Below, in pieces: positions 8,975 through 17,323 of a stretch of DNA of 64,000 nt. A program made the position numbers and the translations under genes. The notes beneath the pieces are model-generated. The model did no database searches, was not told where the DNA came from, and saw only the letters and a program-made list of their open reading frames with translations. Location: positions 124,001 through 188,000 of the forward strand of contig CAMDYX010000001.1 in the NCBI GenBank assembly GCA_945910395.1, written 5' to 3'. The first letter of the stretch is position 1; every line of letters starts with the position of its first letter. Source of the stretch: an uncultured Agathobacter sp. GTDB taxonomy: Bacteria; Bacillota; Clostridia; Lachnospirales; Lachnospiraceae.

Positions 8975-9465
8975 TCATAGTACGCCACAAGTGTAGACGC
9001 AATGGCAAAAGTAAAAAACTATTTCTAGATTAATAATTTCTGTAGACCACTGCTTCATCATTACAATTGGCAATAGTTTTTCTAGAAATTCCTTATCTTC
9101 TAATGAAAACTCCCTGCTACTACAGATTTGTAATAATTCATTTGACCTATACTCTGGAAACTTTTCATTAGCCAAAATGAAAAATTTCTAATAATAGGTT
9201 GCCAATATTTCCGCATTGAACAATTTGAATTTTCCAAGCAGTTTTGAACTTTATCTACTAGCCCGTTGTTTACTACATCAATTATTACTTCATCCATATC
9301 TGACGTATTGGATTTTATCATCTCTAAGAACAATACTCGTTTATTGTACTCCAATTCTTTTTCAGGCATACTTTCCAAGAAAAATGTAATATACTTTGTT
9401 GCTTTTAAATTTTCAATTGCCCGATACATAACAGTAGCGACATTAACCACTTTTCCGTTTTCCAT
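8975..9465 (-). pseudogene. Small helical protein gene broken by a frameshift
   Basis: Two ORFs (9100-9465 and 8975-9175) read as one ~163-residue protein if one base is added in the run of five A (T on the coding strand) at 9180-9184: the first frame ends PIIRNFSF and the second continues ILANEKFPEYRSNE. The product is helical and charged with no recognised family. It sits 26 bases after AbiH and 44 bases before the giant gene, so it is part of the same transcription unit. The SD before ATG 9465 is weak; an in-frame stop just upstream excludes an earlier start. It may be a true lesion, a slippage site or a sequencing error in the homopolymer. Confidence 0.6.
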
Positions 9466-9491
9466 CTGCTAAACAAACATTTTTATGCATT

Positions 9492-11108
9492 TCAAATCTC
9501 TTCAAAACTTACCTCATTAACAAACATCGGATTACACTCAAATTCCGTATCTAGCAATTGAATTAATTCCTCTTCGCTGATATCTTTTTCTACACCCTTC
9601 GGTAATAAGTATTTAATTCCCACGCTAACCGGACCATATCTATTATCATTAAAAATATTATCTACAACCACTACACCTTTATACTTACCACTATGATTAA
9701 ACAACTCTATGAGCCACAAAAAATAATCAACAATTTCCATTTCTGAATATCCCAATCCGCCATCCTCTCTTACACCGATATTGACCAATACATTTCCACA
9801 TAAAATTGTCCCACCGAATGTATCTTCTTCTATTATTCTACAATCATGTCGAAAGCTATACTCAGAATAATCATCTTCATAAAATTCATACTCTTCGAAA
9901 TCTGTATCCTTTGAATCATTCACTTGAAAATCACGCAATCTTTGAAACTCTATCTTTTCATCATTTAATAATTCCTCAAACTTATCTTTTCCAAATAACA
10001 ATATCAACTTTGCAATTTGCTCATTCTTCGCACTATTCGAATGAAAATACACGGTAGTAACAGTATTTTCAAACATTATTAATCCCGTCAATATATCCTT
10101 ATCTGTAATGTCTAAAGAATGCCCCACAATATGGAGGTGGTTTACACTCTTTTCATTTAGCATCTTCTTCAAACGAAAAGAAGTTCCTTTCTGAATACGT
10201 TGATAATACTTTTTAAATTTGACAAATCGCAAATCCATATTACTTTGCTGATCTTTTTGGTCTGCATTAATTCCCAACACAATCCCATTTTCAATCTCAT
10301 TCATACTACCATGTACATAAAATACTTTTGTGTCTTTAGAATATAATCTAGAATATGTATCTGTATAATTAAAGTTAATTACTTCATCTATATTGTAAAA
10401 AAGGGGATTATTCGATCTTTTGTCTATTGCAATACTCTGAACAAACTGTTCTAAATATATACATAATGCCTCTGATAAATCCTCTAAATCTTGTTCCAAC
10501 ATATATATAATCTTTTTTTCGTCTATTTTTAAAATCTTTTTCCCCTCTATGTCTTTAACATAATACTCGTCTTTTACTTTCAATTTTCCCCCTAATTCCT
10601 TATAAAAGGGGACGCGCATCAAAATATCTATATCACTTCTAGACAAAATATTTTCATCAATATGTATACCATTCTGTAAAAAATTTTTCTCGTCTCCAGA
10701 TACACAGTCAAAGTAATTGGTTATAGCATTTATTACCTGAGCCATCTCTTTCTCAAAATCAATCCATCCGATATTTCTACTACACATTTTCGAAAAATAT
10801 TTTATCCAAACATTATCTTTAGAGATTTCAACCAATCGTTCAATTCTATCCTGTTTCAGTTCAACATTTTTCATAGAACTACTATGAATCTGATAGCACT
10901 TCATAATATGTTCATCACTATACAAAGGACTACCCGGACCAAACATATAATTTACATATGAACATCTCTGCAATCTTTGTTCCTCTGCAAGTTCCAGCAA
11001 CCTATTAACTACGTTAATAAAATCAATATATCTCGTTGGTAAACAGTGATATAAATCGAATCCATTTCCTATTACTAGAATATTTTTCTCTTTTTTTGTA
11101 TCTGTCAT
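9492..11108 (-). CDS. AbiH-family abortive infection protein
   Basis: The 538-residue protein opens with the AbiH signature ILVIGNGFDLYHCLPTRYID (glycine-rich nucleotide-binding-like loop), followed by the family blocks WIDFEKEM, INFNYTDTY, FYVHGSM and HLHIVGHSLDITD. AbiH was defined as a lactococcal plasmid phage-resistance protein; its mechanism is not well established. This member carries about 150 extra C-terminal residues beginning in an acidic stretch (DFEEYEFYEDDYSEY), absent from the ~350-residue founding member as I recall it. ATG 11108 has GAGGAT nine bases upstream. It heads the island with the frameshifted gene and the giant GHKL/PRTase gene behind it on one transcript. Confidence 0.85.
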   Translation of the reverse strand: MTDTKKEKNILVIGNGFDLYHCLPTRYIDFINVVNRLLELAEEQRLQRCSYVNYMFGPGSPLYSDEHIMKCYQIHSSSMKNVELKQDRIERLVEISKDNVWIKYFSKMCSRNIGWIDFEKEMAQVINAITNYFDCVSGDEKNFLQNGIHIDENILSRSDIDILMRVPFYKELGGKLKVKDEYYVKDIEGKKILKIDEKKIIYMLEQDLEDLSEALCIYLEQFVQSIAIDKRSNNPLFYNIDEVINFNYTDTYSRLYSKDTKVFYVHGSMNEIENGIVLGINADQKDQQSNMDLRFVKFKKYYQRIQKGTSFRLKKMLNEKSVNHLHIVGHSLDITDKDILTGLIMFENTVTTVYFHSNSAKNEQIAKLILLFGKDKFEELLNDEKIEFQRLRDFQVNDSKDTDFEEYEFYEDDYSEYSFRHDCRIIEEDTFGGTILCGNVLVNIGVREDGGLGYSEMEIVDYFLWLIELFNHSGKYKGVVVVDNIFNDNRYGPVSVGIKYLLPKGVEKDISEEELIQLLDTEFECNPMFVNEVSFEEI

Positions 11109-11126
11109 AGAGCATTATCCTCTTTA

Positions 11127-11297
11127 CTATTTGTGCAATGCACTTATATCCCATGCAGTAACATCTGTTTCCTCGGCAAAAAGCCCCTTACTTTTCATGA
11201 AGTCATTTACAACTCCATCAACACTAATTAGGAACAACGGCACACTAGCATAACACCGTTTATATTTGTAGTAACTATAATTATAAACAAAAAGCAC
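11127..11297 (-). CDS. Small hypothetical ORF upstream of abiH
   Basis: An ORF of 56-60 codons ends 18 bases before abiH. AGGAG lies too close to the GTG at 11309 but is well placed (about 11 bases) for the in-frame GTG at 11297. The N-terminus is aromatic (LFVYNYSYYKYKRC) and the C-terminus is polar (LFAEETDVTAWDISALHK). It resembles nothing I know and could be the decayed 3' part of a longer gene or a leader peptide. Confidence 0.35.
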   Translation of the reverse strand: MLFVYNYSYYKYKRCYASVPLFLISVDGVVNDFMKSKGLFAEETDVTAWDISALHK

Positions 11298-11337
11298 AAA
11301 ATTTTCCACTCCTAAATATCACTATTTCCGTGATAAA

Positions 11338-12267
11338 TTACCCAAAAACTTTATGCTTTAACTTACAACCAACTTTAGAGACATAATTACACTTACTTTT
11401 TATCTTCTTCCAAAAGCATAACATATAGTATCGCATTTTCATTTGATACATCATTTTTCCCCAAAATGGAGCCTTTCCATTTTCGTACTTAATCCGATAT
11501 TTCAAGCACTCAACATTATAACAATATAAAGGTTCATATGTTTGGTTTGTGCCCCAATGCAGCAAAATACCTTTTTCTGTACTGGTGCCCCAGGCGGTCT
11601 CGTAGGTTAATACATCATTCAGTAGATCCGCCTTCAATGTCGTCAAGCAAGGGCATGCAGCCATCATATGAACCTTTTCAGGTATCGCTAGCATATTATT
11701 CATCGGCATCGCAATTCCCATAATGCATTCATCCAAAGAATTGGGGCAAGTGTGAAAATGCAATTTGTCCAGATTGTTATATAATTCTATACAATCGTTG
11801 TACATTTTCATGTTTTTTTCAGATTTTCTAATAAAACATACACCTAAATGAACACGGGTTTTATATTGTATTTTATCAGCATATTCGCCGATTCCGCTCA
11901 CGTCATACCACGCGCTTCCATCTTCATACTTCGGGTGAATTCCCCCCAAGCTGGAAAAATCTGTTGCATCCTTAAAGAAATCCCAATACTCGTTTAAATC
12001 ACCATATGCCAATGAATCCGCATCAAAAAAAATCGTTTCATCATAAGGACACAATTTCAACAATAAGAACTTATCTAAAAAGGAACATTTTGCCTCATCA
12101 GTAATAATCACATCATCAAATAGTTGTGTATATTCGTTATGTTTATCAGCAATAATCGCAACAGGCAAAGGGCTCTCTGCAAAAAATCTGTATGATAGTA
12201 AAAAATTTGCAGCCAATTCAAAATAATGTTCATTACCTGTTTCGATAGTAATTAATCCTCTTGTCAA
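11338..12267 (-). CDS. GT-A fold glycosyltransferase (GT8-like)
   Basis: The 309-residue cytoplasmic transferase has a strand-loop FFDADSLAYGDL that provides the metal-binding DxD, and LGVCFIRKS and HWGTNQ blocks like GT8/glycogenin-type enzymes. The basic C-terminus (KKIKSKCNYVSKVGCKLKHK) may contact membrane. It starts at TTG 12267 behind GAGGAGGAC. It stands apart from the main glycan locus, separated by the ATPase/nuclease pair, and is followed by the defence-like genes, so the latter probably inserted into a glycan region. Donor and acceptor cannot be read from sequence. Confidence 0.7.
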   Translation of the reverse strand: MTRGLITIETGNEHYFELAANFLLSYRFFAESPLPVAIIADKHNEYTQLFDDVIITDEAKCSFLDKFLLLKLCPYDETIFFDADSLAYGDLNEYWDFFKDATDFSSLGGIHPKYEDGSAWYDVSGIGEYADKIQYKTRVHLGVCFIRKSEKNMKMYNDCIELYNNLDKLHFHTCPNSLDECIMGIAMPMNNMLAIPEKVHMMAACPCLTTLKADLLNDVLTYETAWGTSTEKGILLHWGTNQTYEPLYCYNVECLKYRIKYENGKAPFWGKMMYQMKMRYYMLCFWKKIKSKCNYVSKVGCKLKHKVFG

Positions 12268-12284
12268 TCTATGTCCTCCTCATA

Positions 12285-12310
12285 ATATTTTCTTAGCAAG
12301 CAGAAAATAT
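12285..12310 (-). repeat. Stem-loop just upstream of a TTG-start gene
   Basis: A perfect 8-bp inverted repeat ATATTTTC / GAAAATAT with a 10-base loop lies directly before the GAGGAGGAC ribosome binding site of the 11338-12267 gene. It has no U-tract, so it is not a classical terminator; it could tune translation or mRNA stability, or be chance in AT-rich DNA. Confidence 0.4.
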
Positions 12311-12347
12311 ATGCTTATTGTAATCACAAAAATTGAGCACATTTCAG

Positions 12348-12776
12348 CTAATCTATTGTTTCCGTCAGACATACTTCCTTTAATTTCAATCGTGCTCCAC
12401 ATTTTTCTCTAAACTTTCGAAACTTAACGTTTTGAATCTTATGTGTTTTAGCCTTACTGCATACAATTCGATAGAAAAAAGTATACCCGATCAGTTCCTC
12501 TTTACACTTTTGTTCTCCTGCTTCTAATTGCTCTACAGCATCATCTATGTTCCCGCCCTTCAATTCAATTAAATATGCTTTTTTTCTGCTATCATTGATA
12601 AGCAAAAAATCACAACACTTTGTCTGCTGGATTAACACTCCATCCAGTTTATAATGTCTTAAATCAAATACTTTCTGTGGGTTTTCCGCACGATGTTCCC
12701 TTTGTGCGCCTCTATCTCTCGAAACAACAATAGCCGCATTTTTTTCGCACAAAGATTTCTCTGGAGTAAGAAGCAT
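12348..12776 (-). CDS. PD-(D/E)XK nuclease-like partner of the upstream ATPase
   Basis: The 142-residue protein contains CDFLLIND (D56) followed by a strand AYLIELKGG (E71, K73), a D-x(14)-ExK arrangement typical of PD-(D/E)XK nuclease cores. A polar helix (DDAVEQLEAGEQK) then follows, as in many such folds. I use ATG 12776 instead of the 12803 start: GGAGGAAAA precedes it by eight bases and it begins one base after the ATPase stop. The coupling implies a two-component system in which the ATPase controls this putative nuclease. It is not the HNH partner of Septu nor the DUF4435/TOPRIM partner of PARIS as far as I can see. Confidence 0.6.
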   Translation of the reverse strand: MLLTPEKSLCEKNAAIVVSRDRGAQREHRAENPQKVFDLRHYKLDGVLIQQTKCCDFLLINDSRKKAYLIELKGGNIDDAVEQLEAGEQKCKEELIGYTFFYRIVCSKAKTHKIQNVKFRKFREKCGARLKLKEVCLTETID

Positions 12777-12777
12777 A

Positions 12778-14079
12778 TTACTTTTCCTCCGTTCCACTAT
12801 CATATATTAAGTCTACCATTTTTTCATAATCAGCATTTATTTCGTCCGAAGCACCATCAATAATCTCATTATTAATAGCTTTAAAGTCTTTATCCAGACA
12901 AGATTGAATCACTCCGGCTTCTACATAATAAGCAGACATTTTTTCAAAATCTAACCATTTTAAAGGATTCATAATTTTTTCTAATTTAGTTTTATTAACC
13001 TCTTTAGAAATCTTATTTGCATACAGCATATTATTTATGGTTCCTAAAATATATGGACTATGTGTCGTTAAAAGTATTTTATTCCCACCATTTTTAGCTA
13101 ACGAAATAAATTCTGTAATTAATTTTTGTGCATTAGGGAACAAATGTGATTCAGGTTCTTCAATAATGAAAAAAGATTTCTTATTATTGAGTAGATAATA
13201 AAATACTACGTTTAATATCCACACTGCTTCTTGTTGACCAGAAGAAGCAAAATTGATTTTCACATATCTATCTGCTGCTACCTGTAATCTTTCTTCTCCG
13301 TCAATATTTCTATACTCACCATGTAAAATCTGCTTCATCAAATCAGCACATTGTTGCAGATTTTCCCTGTCTATTTTAACATCAGTTAATTCGATTTTGT
13401 TTTTTATTAATGTCTGTATACTATTAACAAAAGATGGTTTCAATTGCATGATCCGCTCAAGATAATTTTGAGTACAGTAGTCTAAACTTCTTTTCTGATC
13501 ATCATTCATCACGCTATACATAAACATCAACTGCGAACTGAACAGCGTCATCATGCTTCTTCCGGCAGGAATATAAATCACTTCTTCCCCATTTTCAAAA
13601 AACTCATCAATATCCTTCTTTATGCTTCCGTTATTACGAGCATGAGTCAGTGCATCAATTTGCATATTATCATATGTTTTAAGAAAATTAATCCATTCTT
13701 CACTTAAATCAATCCATATATAATTTGGGGATACAGGATCATTTTTTAAACAGATTTTTATATAGATTGTGTCTGTGTAATAATACTCTATCGACATATC
13801 ATTATCCATGCACCATGTCGTTCCAAAAGTCTGTAAAAAATTCGAACGAATTTCTTTTAACAAACGGTTTTTAGTAGACAATTCAACTGTATCGCTTTCT
13901 CCTAAAAAGCGCTTGTTAATCTGCATCAATAGGAGATTTTTGATATTTTTAAAGAAAAAAATACTTTTTGCAATCGTACTTTTCCCCGATGCTTGCGGTC
14001 CAGTAAAAACCATAAAATCCTTTATTTCCAAATTACAATGTTTGATTGGGCCTAATCTATTTATTACTATTCTCTCCAT
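12778..14079 (-). CDS. AAA/OLD-like ATPase of a putative defence pair
   Basis: The 433-residue SMC/ABC-type ATPase has Walker A GPQASGKST at residues 27-35, Walker B FFIIEEPESHLFP near 310 and the H-switch TTHSPYIL near 340. The N-terminus INRLGPIKHCNLEIKDF is typical of the AAA_15/OLD-like group used in PtuA, AriA and Gabija-type systems. There is no TOPRIM domain; the nuclease activity appears to be supplied by the next gene. GGAGGTG seven bases before ATG 14079 is a strong site, and a promoter lies just upstream. The pair interrupts an otherwise glycan-related stretch, which fits horizontal acquisition. Confidence 0.8.
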   Translation of the reverse strand: MERIVINRLGPIKHCNLEIKDFMVFTGPQASGKSTIAKSIFFFKNIKNLLLMQINKRFLGESDTVELSTKNRLLKEIRSNFLQTFGTTWCMDNDMSIEYYYTDTIYIKICLKNDPVSPNYIWIDLSEEWINFLKTYDNMQIDALTHARNNGSIKKDIDEFFENGEEVIYIPAGRSMMTLFSSQLMFMYSVMNDDQKRSLDYCTQNYLERIMQLKPSFVNSIQTLIKNKIELTDVKIDRENLQQCADLMKQILHGEYRNIDGEERLQVAADRYVKINFASSGQQEAVWILNVVFYYLLNNKKSFFIIEEPESHLFPNAQKLITEFISLAKNGGNKILLTTHSPYILGTINNMLYANKISKEVNKTKLEKIMNPLKWLDFEKMSAYYVEAGVIQSCLDKDFKAINNEIIDGASDEINADYEKMVDLIYDSGTEEK

Positions 14080-14111
14080 ATTTCAGCACCTCCAATGATA
14101 ACTACAGCATA

Positions 14112-14139
14112 AGTATAGCATATAAAGATAAGAACGCAA
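14112..14139 (-). promoter_or_regulatory. Promoter for the ATPase/nuclease pair
   Basis: On the minus strand, TTGCGT (14139-14134) is followed after 16 bases by TATACT (14117-14112), with TG one base before it (an extended -10). It is 33 bases from the ATPase start and correctly oriented, giving the pair transcription independent of the glycan operon. Confidence 0.6.
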
Positions 14140-14189
14140 AGTTCTGTTTTACCCATACTACATAATTGAAAACAAAAATAAGCGTTCTT
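14130..14189. repeat. Inverted repeats over the ATPase promoter, possible operator
   Basis: AAGAACGC (14130-14137) and GCGTTCTT (14182-14189) form an 8-bp inverted repeat, and a shorter dyad AGAAC-N5-GTTCT (14131-14145) overlaps the -35 hexamer. Either could bind a repressor; the long pair could also form an imperfect hairpin that stops readthrough from the upstream genes. No regulator gene is adjacent. Confidence 0.4.
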
Positions 14190-14315
14190 TAATAATTGTA
14201 TTCTTCTTTCCAATTTTCTAATCAAAAAAGTAATCTACTCACACCTTCTCTGACATCGTTTTCCCCACCAAAGATAAAAATTTGTCACTATCGTCAAATA
14301 AAACAATCCCATATT

Positions 14316-14516
14316 TTAAATCATATATCGATAAGCCGGGAAGATAAAAACAGCCACTCCAAAGCTATTTATAAGAATAAGCAACAGCAAAAAGACAGAC
14401 CATTCCACAGCCCTTCTGTTCTTTCGATTTGCAATGAGCCGTCCAACATATACTATATATAACAACAGAGAGGCTATACGAAAACCTTTTATATCGAGAA
14501 AAGTAGTTCGGATCAT
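14316..14516 (-). CDS. Small two-helix membrane protein
   Basis: The 66-residue product has two hydrophobic helices (IASLLLYIVYVGRLIA and WSVFLLLLILINSFGVAVFI) separated by a basic loop NRKNRR. Its ATG overlaps the stop of the broken PIG-L gene (ATGA), so it is translationally coupled. The function is unknown; since the gene ahead is broken it could itself be a 3' remnant of a longer membrane protein. A longer ORF in another frame (14365-14652) is a shadow. Confidence 0.45.
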   Translation of the reverse strand: MIRTTFLDIKGFRIASLLLYIVYVGRLIANRKNRRAVEWSVFLLLLILINSFGVAVFIFPAYRYMI

Positions 14517-15198
14517 TTCTCATCCGGTCGAATTCGAATGCGCTCATTCCACAAAAAAGCAGGATTATCCGTTCGGTTATCCTCAAAACTGTTGCAAGTC
14601 GGAGCATATTCATAATAATCATCAGGGCCTTCCCATGTTCCGGCATATCCAAATTTTTTCAATATAAGTGGAAAATATCCATCCTTTTCTTTTAGTATTT
14701 CCCCCATACATTCTTCGAAAAGAAGGGAGGTTGCTCTATGATCCGGGTGAATGTCATAATCCACACAAAAGCATATGTCCGGCATAATATCTGTAATTGC
14801 ACTTTTTAAATCTGCCTTGAAATTATCCCTTGTATAACTATGATGCAGATGATATTTCTGCCAGCAATATTCCGGATGATTTTTTATGCCATATGTCTCG
14901 GTTCTCCCTGCTACAGATAATATGCACTCGTTTGATTTGCTATTATAGATGTGCGTTGCTCCCTGCCATTCATTTCCATAGCCAAGAAATATCACATTAC
15001 TTTCTTTCACGCCCAATAAATCTAGGGAATGAATTGCTTCTTTCATTCGAATGGCATCTTCCCATGCACAACCGTCTCATCCGTTGTTAATATAACAAAG
15101 CACTCGTTTTGTGGATCTTTTGCAAATGTGTACAACATTTGTCCTGCAACAGACAATTCATCATCTTCATGTGGAACTACAACAAGTATTTTTGACAT
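14513..15198 (-). pseudogene. PIG-L family deacetylase with frameshift
   Basis: N-terminal ORF MSKILVVVPHEDDELSVAG carries the metal-binding (P/A)HxDDE motif. The second ORF continues IRMKEAIHSLDLLGV, NVIFLGYGNEWQGATHIYN and DIHPDHRAT, the second histidine block. These are halves of one ~228-residue zinc-dependent N-deacetylase; the frames join within about 15046-15080, where the first frame ends HGKMPFE and the second reads DAIRMKEA. True start ATG 15198 has an AGGAT site; the ORF-track extension to 15282 is not needed. PIG-L enzymes deacetylate GlcNAc-type sugars, fitting the glycan locus. As written, neither half would be active. Confidence 0.8.
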
Positions 15199-15254
15199 TT
15201 CTTTTATCCTCTGTAAATATAGCGGCTTTCTCTTTTGGTTTACCTTACTACCTT

Positions 15255-17225
15255 CTATCGCCCATATTGTACAAGATACCATGTATCATTTAGTAAATAC
15301 CACACTTTCCATTCCTTCACTTCATCAATATTTATTTTTACTGTAGCATCATAATAAGAATATTTCCCCGATAAATCATCTTCGAACCATTCTTCTCCTT
15401 CATATTGAGTCATTTCGTCGTAATATACTTTTCCATCCTTCGTAATTGTCTGTATATACGCCTTTCCCTGAAAGGAACTTTCTCCATTGATAAAAACATT
15501 ACCATATATGTGAAGATCGTCATTCGATGTATCAACGTTCAACCTACAAAAACCATCCTCAGGCAATCCTTCCTGATAGTCCCCGATATTAATATCCAAA
15601 TCCTTACTTCTTATAGAATAAAAATCTCTTCCATCAATGACTTTGACTAAAGAAGCATATGTTTCCTCATTATAATGACTTCTTAAATACCCTATATACT
15701 GTTCTAATGCATTGCTGTTAACATATACATTTTCTGCATCAATCACATCTGAGAACATATTTGAAATCCCATATTTTATTAATGGTACCTGACTATTCGG
15801 AAGATATGTTTTCCATCCCCCCATTGTCATGACATTATCATAACGACCTTGCTCACACCAATCACCATATCCTATCACTTTTGATAAAGCATCTGCATTT
15901 AATGTCGAGAAAATGTATAAATGCTCTTTGTCCTCTGAAATCATCTGAGCGACTTCTTCTGCTTCGTCATAATAATCTTCCCACGCTTTATACTCTTGAT
16001 TGTATGAATATAACTGCGCGAAAAATATGGAAATCAATACTGCCATCCCATACATTCCATTAGCTTGTCCATCTTTTACTTCAGCCTTTCTTTGAAAAAG
16101 AATAGTCACAAAAATAAAAGCAGCAAAGAATATACTCCAATCAACTCTTTCAAGTTGATATCGACCTTGATGAGTCAAATAAAATTCAATCGCTGTGGTT
16201 ACCGCCAAAATATAGACGATTCCAATCAAATTATTCTTTCGTTTCCATATTGCCAATACTACACACAATAAAAATCCGGTAAACCAACTGTAATAGAATA
16301 GTTCTAGTGGATACCATTGCCTGAATGTATCAATACTTTCTTTTACGGTATTTACTTTTATATGCGAAGCAATTTCTTTTGCTGTCTCTAAGTTAAAAAC
16401 ATTCTGATCAGCAAAGTCCCATAACTGAAACAGTTGTAAATCATATTTAGAAATATTTAGTTTCTGATACAGTTCTTCATTTTCCTGATAATCCGGCCAT
16501 GCATAGTCTGTCATTTGGGCACGATACTTATTAAACTCTGTATAATAACGTAAATCAGGATCTCTGTAATACGAATATTGGTCTAAAAGATCAAGCCCGA
16601 TACAAATTCCCAAAACGCAACCTACTACAAGAACTGTTTTCCATATTTGTCTTGCATTATTTCTGTGGTCTAATATGTACACTGCCACCAATCCGCTTAA
16701 AACCAGTAGGCAGCAAAAAAACATATCATCACGCAAGCAGATTCCTAAAATCAGAAAAACAACTCCGATAACTATCTTTTTCCAATTAGCTTTCTCAACA
16801 ACGCCATAATACAAAACCATGGCTCCTGCAACTGTTGCAAGTGCTGATACTTTTGAAAATTGTACTCTCACATATGCATTTGTCCCAAAAAATGTCAACA
16901 TCGCAAAGGACAAAAACAATCCCAGATTATAATCCTTTTCCATCATACAATCAGATATAATTGTAAAAGAGACAAACATAATCAGTGTCAAAACAACACT
17001 ATACCATGGCACATTTGGAACCAGAAAACATAATAATTTCAACACAAATCCTAATAATACATTAATGTAGACCAAGTGTGCACTCGCTATGCCACTTGCT
17101 CCATACAGAATTTCCTGCATTGCATTGTCATCGTTAGAATCAAACCTTGGTTGTCCCCAAAATAGAACTACTGCCATAAAAACAATATTTATAATTAAAG
17201 CCATTCTTATTGGTTTATTTTTCAT
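15255..17225 (-). CDS. Polytopic GT-C-like membrane protein 1
   Basis: The ~656-residue protein has about ten or more hydrophobic helices in the first ~410 residues, then a C-terminal extracytoplasmic region. An early FDSNDDNAMQEILYG loop after the first helix carries acidic residues where GT-C enzymes keep their catalytic Asp, and repeated TM hairpins follow. I start at ATG 17225, which has GAGG ten bases before it, rather than the TTG at 17240 overlapping that site. It probably transfers sugars from polyprenyl-phosphate donors outside the membrane. It lies back to back with the plus-strand paralogue-like gene at 17324; the 98-base gap must hold both starts' signals. Confidence 0.6.
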   Translation of the reverse strand: MKNKPIRMALIINIVFMAVVLFWGQPRFDSNDDNAMQEILYGASGIASAHLVYINVLLGFVLKLLCFLVPNVPWYSVVLTLIMFVSFTIISDCMMEKDYNLGLFLSFAMLTFFGTNAYVRVQFSKVSALATVAGAMVLYYGVVEKANWKKIVIGVVFLILGICLRDDMFFCCLLVLSGLVAVYILDHRNNARQIWKTVLVVGCVLGICIGLDLLDQYSYYRDPDLRYYTEFNKYRAQMTDYAWPDYQENEELYQKLNISKYDLQLFQLWDFADQNVFNLETAKEIASHIKVNTVKESIDTFRQWYPLELFYYSWFTGFLLCVVLAIWKRKNNLIGIVYILAVTTAIEFYLTHQGRYQLERVDWSIFFAAFIFVTILFQRKAEVKDGQANGMYGMAVLISIFFAQLYSYNQEYKAWEDYYDEAEEVAQMISEDKEHLYIFSTLNADALSKVIGYGDWCEQGRYDNVMTMGGWKTYLPNSQVPLIKYGISNMFSDVIDAENVYVNSNALEQYIGYLRSHYNEETYASLVKVIDGRDFYSIRSKDLDINIGDYQEGLPEDGFCRLNVDTSNDDLHIYGNVFINGESSFQGKAYIQTITKDGKVYYDEMTQYEGEEWFEDDLSGKYSYYDATVKINIDEVKEWKVWYLLNDTWYLVQYGR

Positions 17226-17294
17226 TTTAGATAACCTCAATATCTACTCATAACACAAATAATTGTACTTCTGCTTTTTTTCTGCTAAAATTCT

Positions 17295-17300
17295 TATAAT
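17295..17300 (+). promoter_or_regulatory. Candidate -10 box for the lone plus-strand gene
   Basis: A perfect TATAAT lies 24 bases before ATG 17324, with AAAGGA as the ribosome binding site between. No good -35 is visible at 16-18 bases, so activity may be weak or activator-dependent. Confidence 0.35.
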
Positions 17301-17323
17301 GAATCACACAGAAAGGACATACT

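Noticed and set aside
12778-12803. Longer N-terminus for the nuclease-like protein (start 12803)
   Set aside because: ATG 12776 has an ideal GGAGG and lies right after the ATPase stop; the extra residues overlap the ATPase C-terminus.
14365-14652. 95-aa minus-strand ORF overlapping the PIG-L 3' end
   Set aside because: It is another frame of the conserved PIG-L C-terminal half and the small membrane ORF, with no family match of its own.
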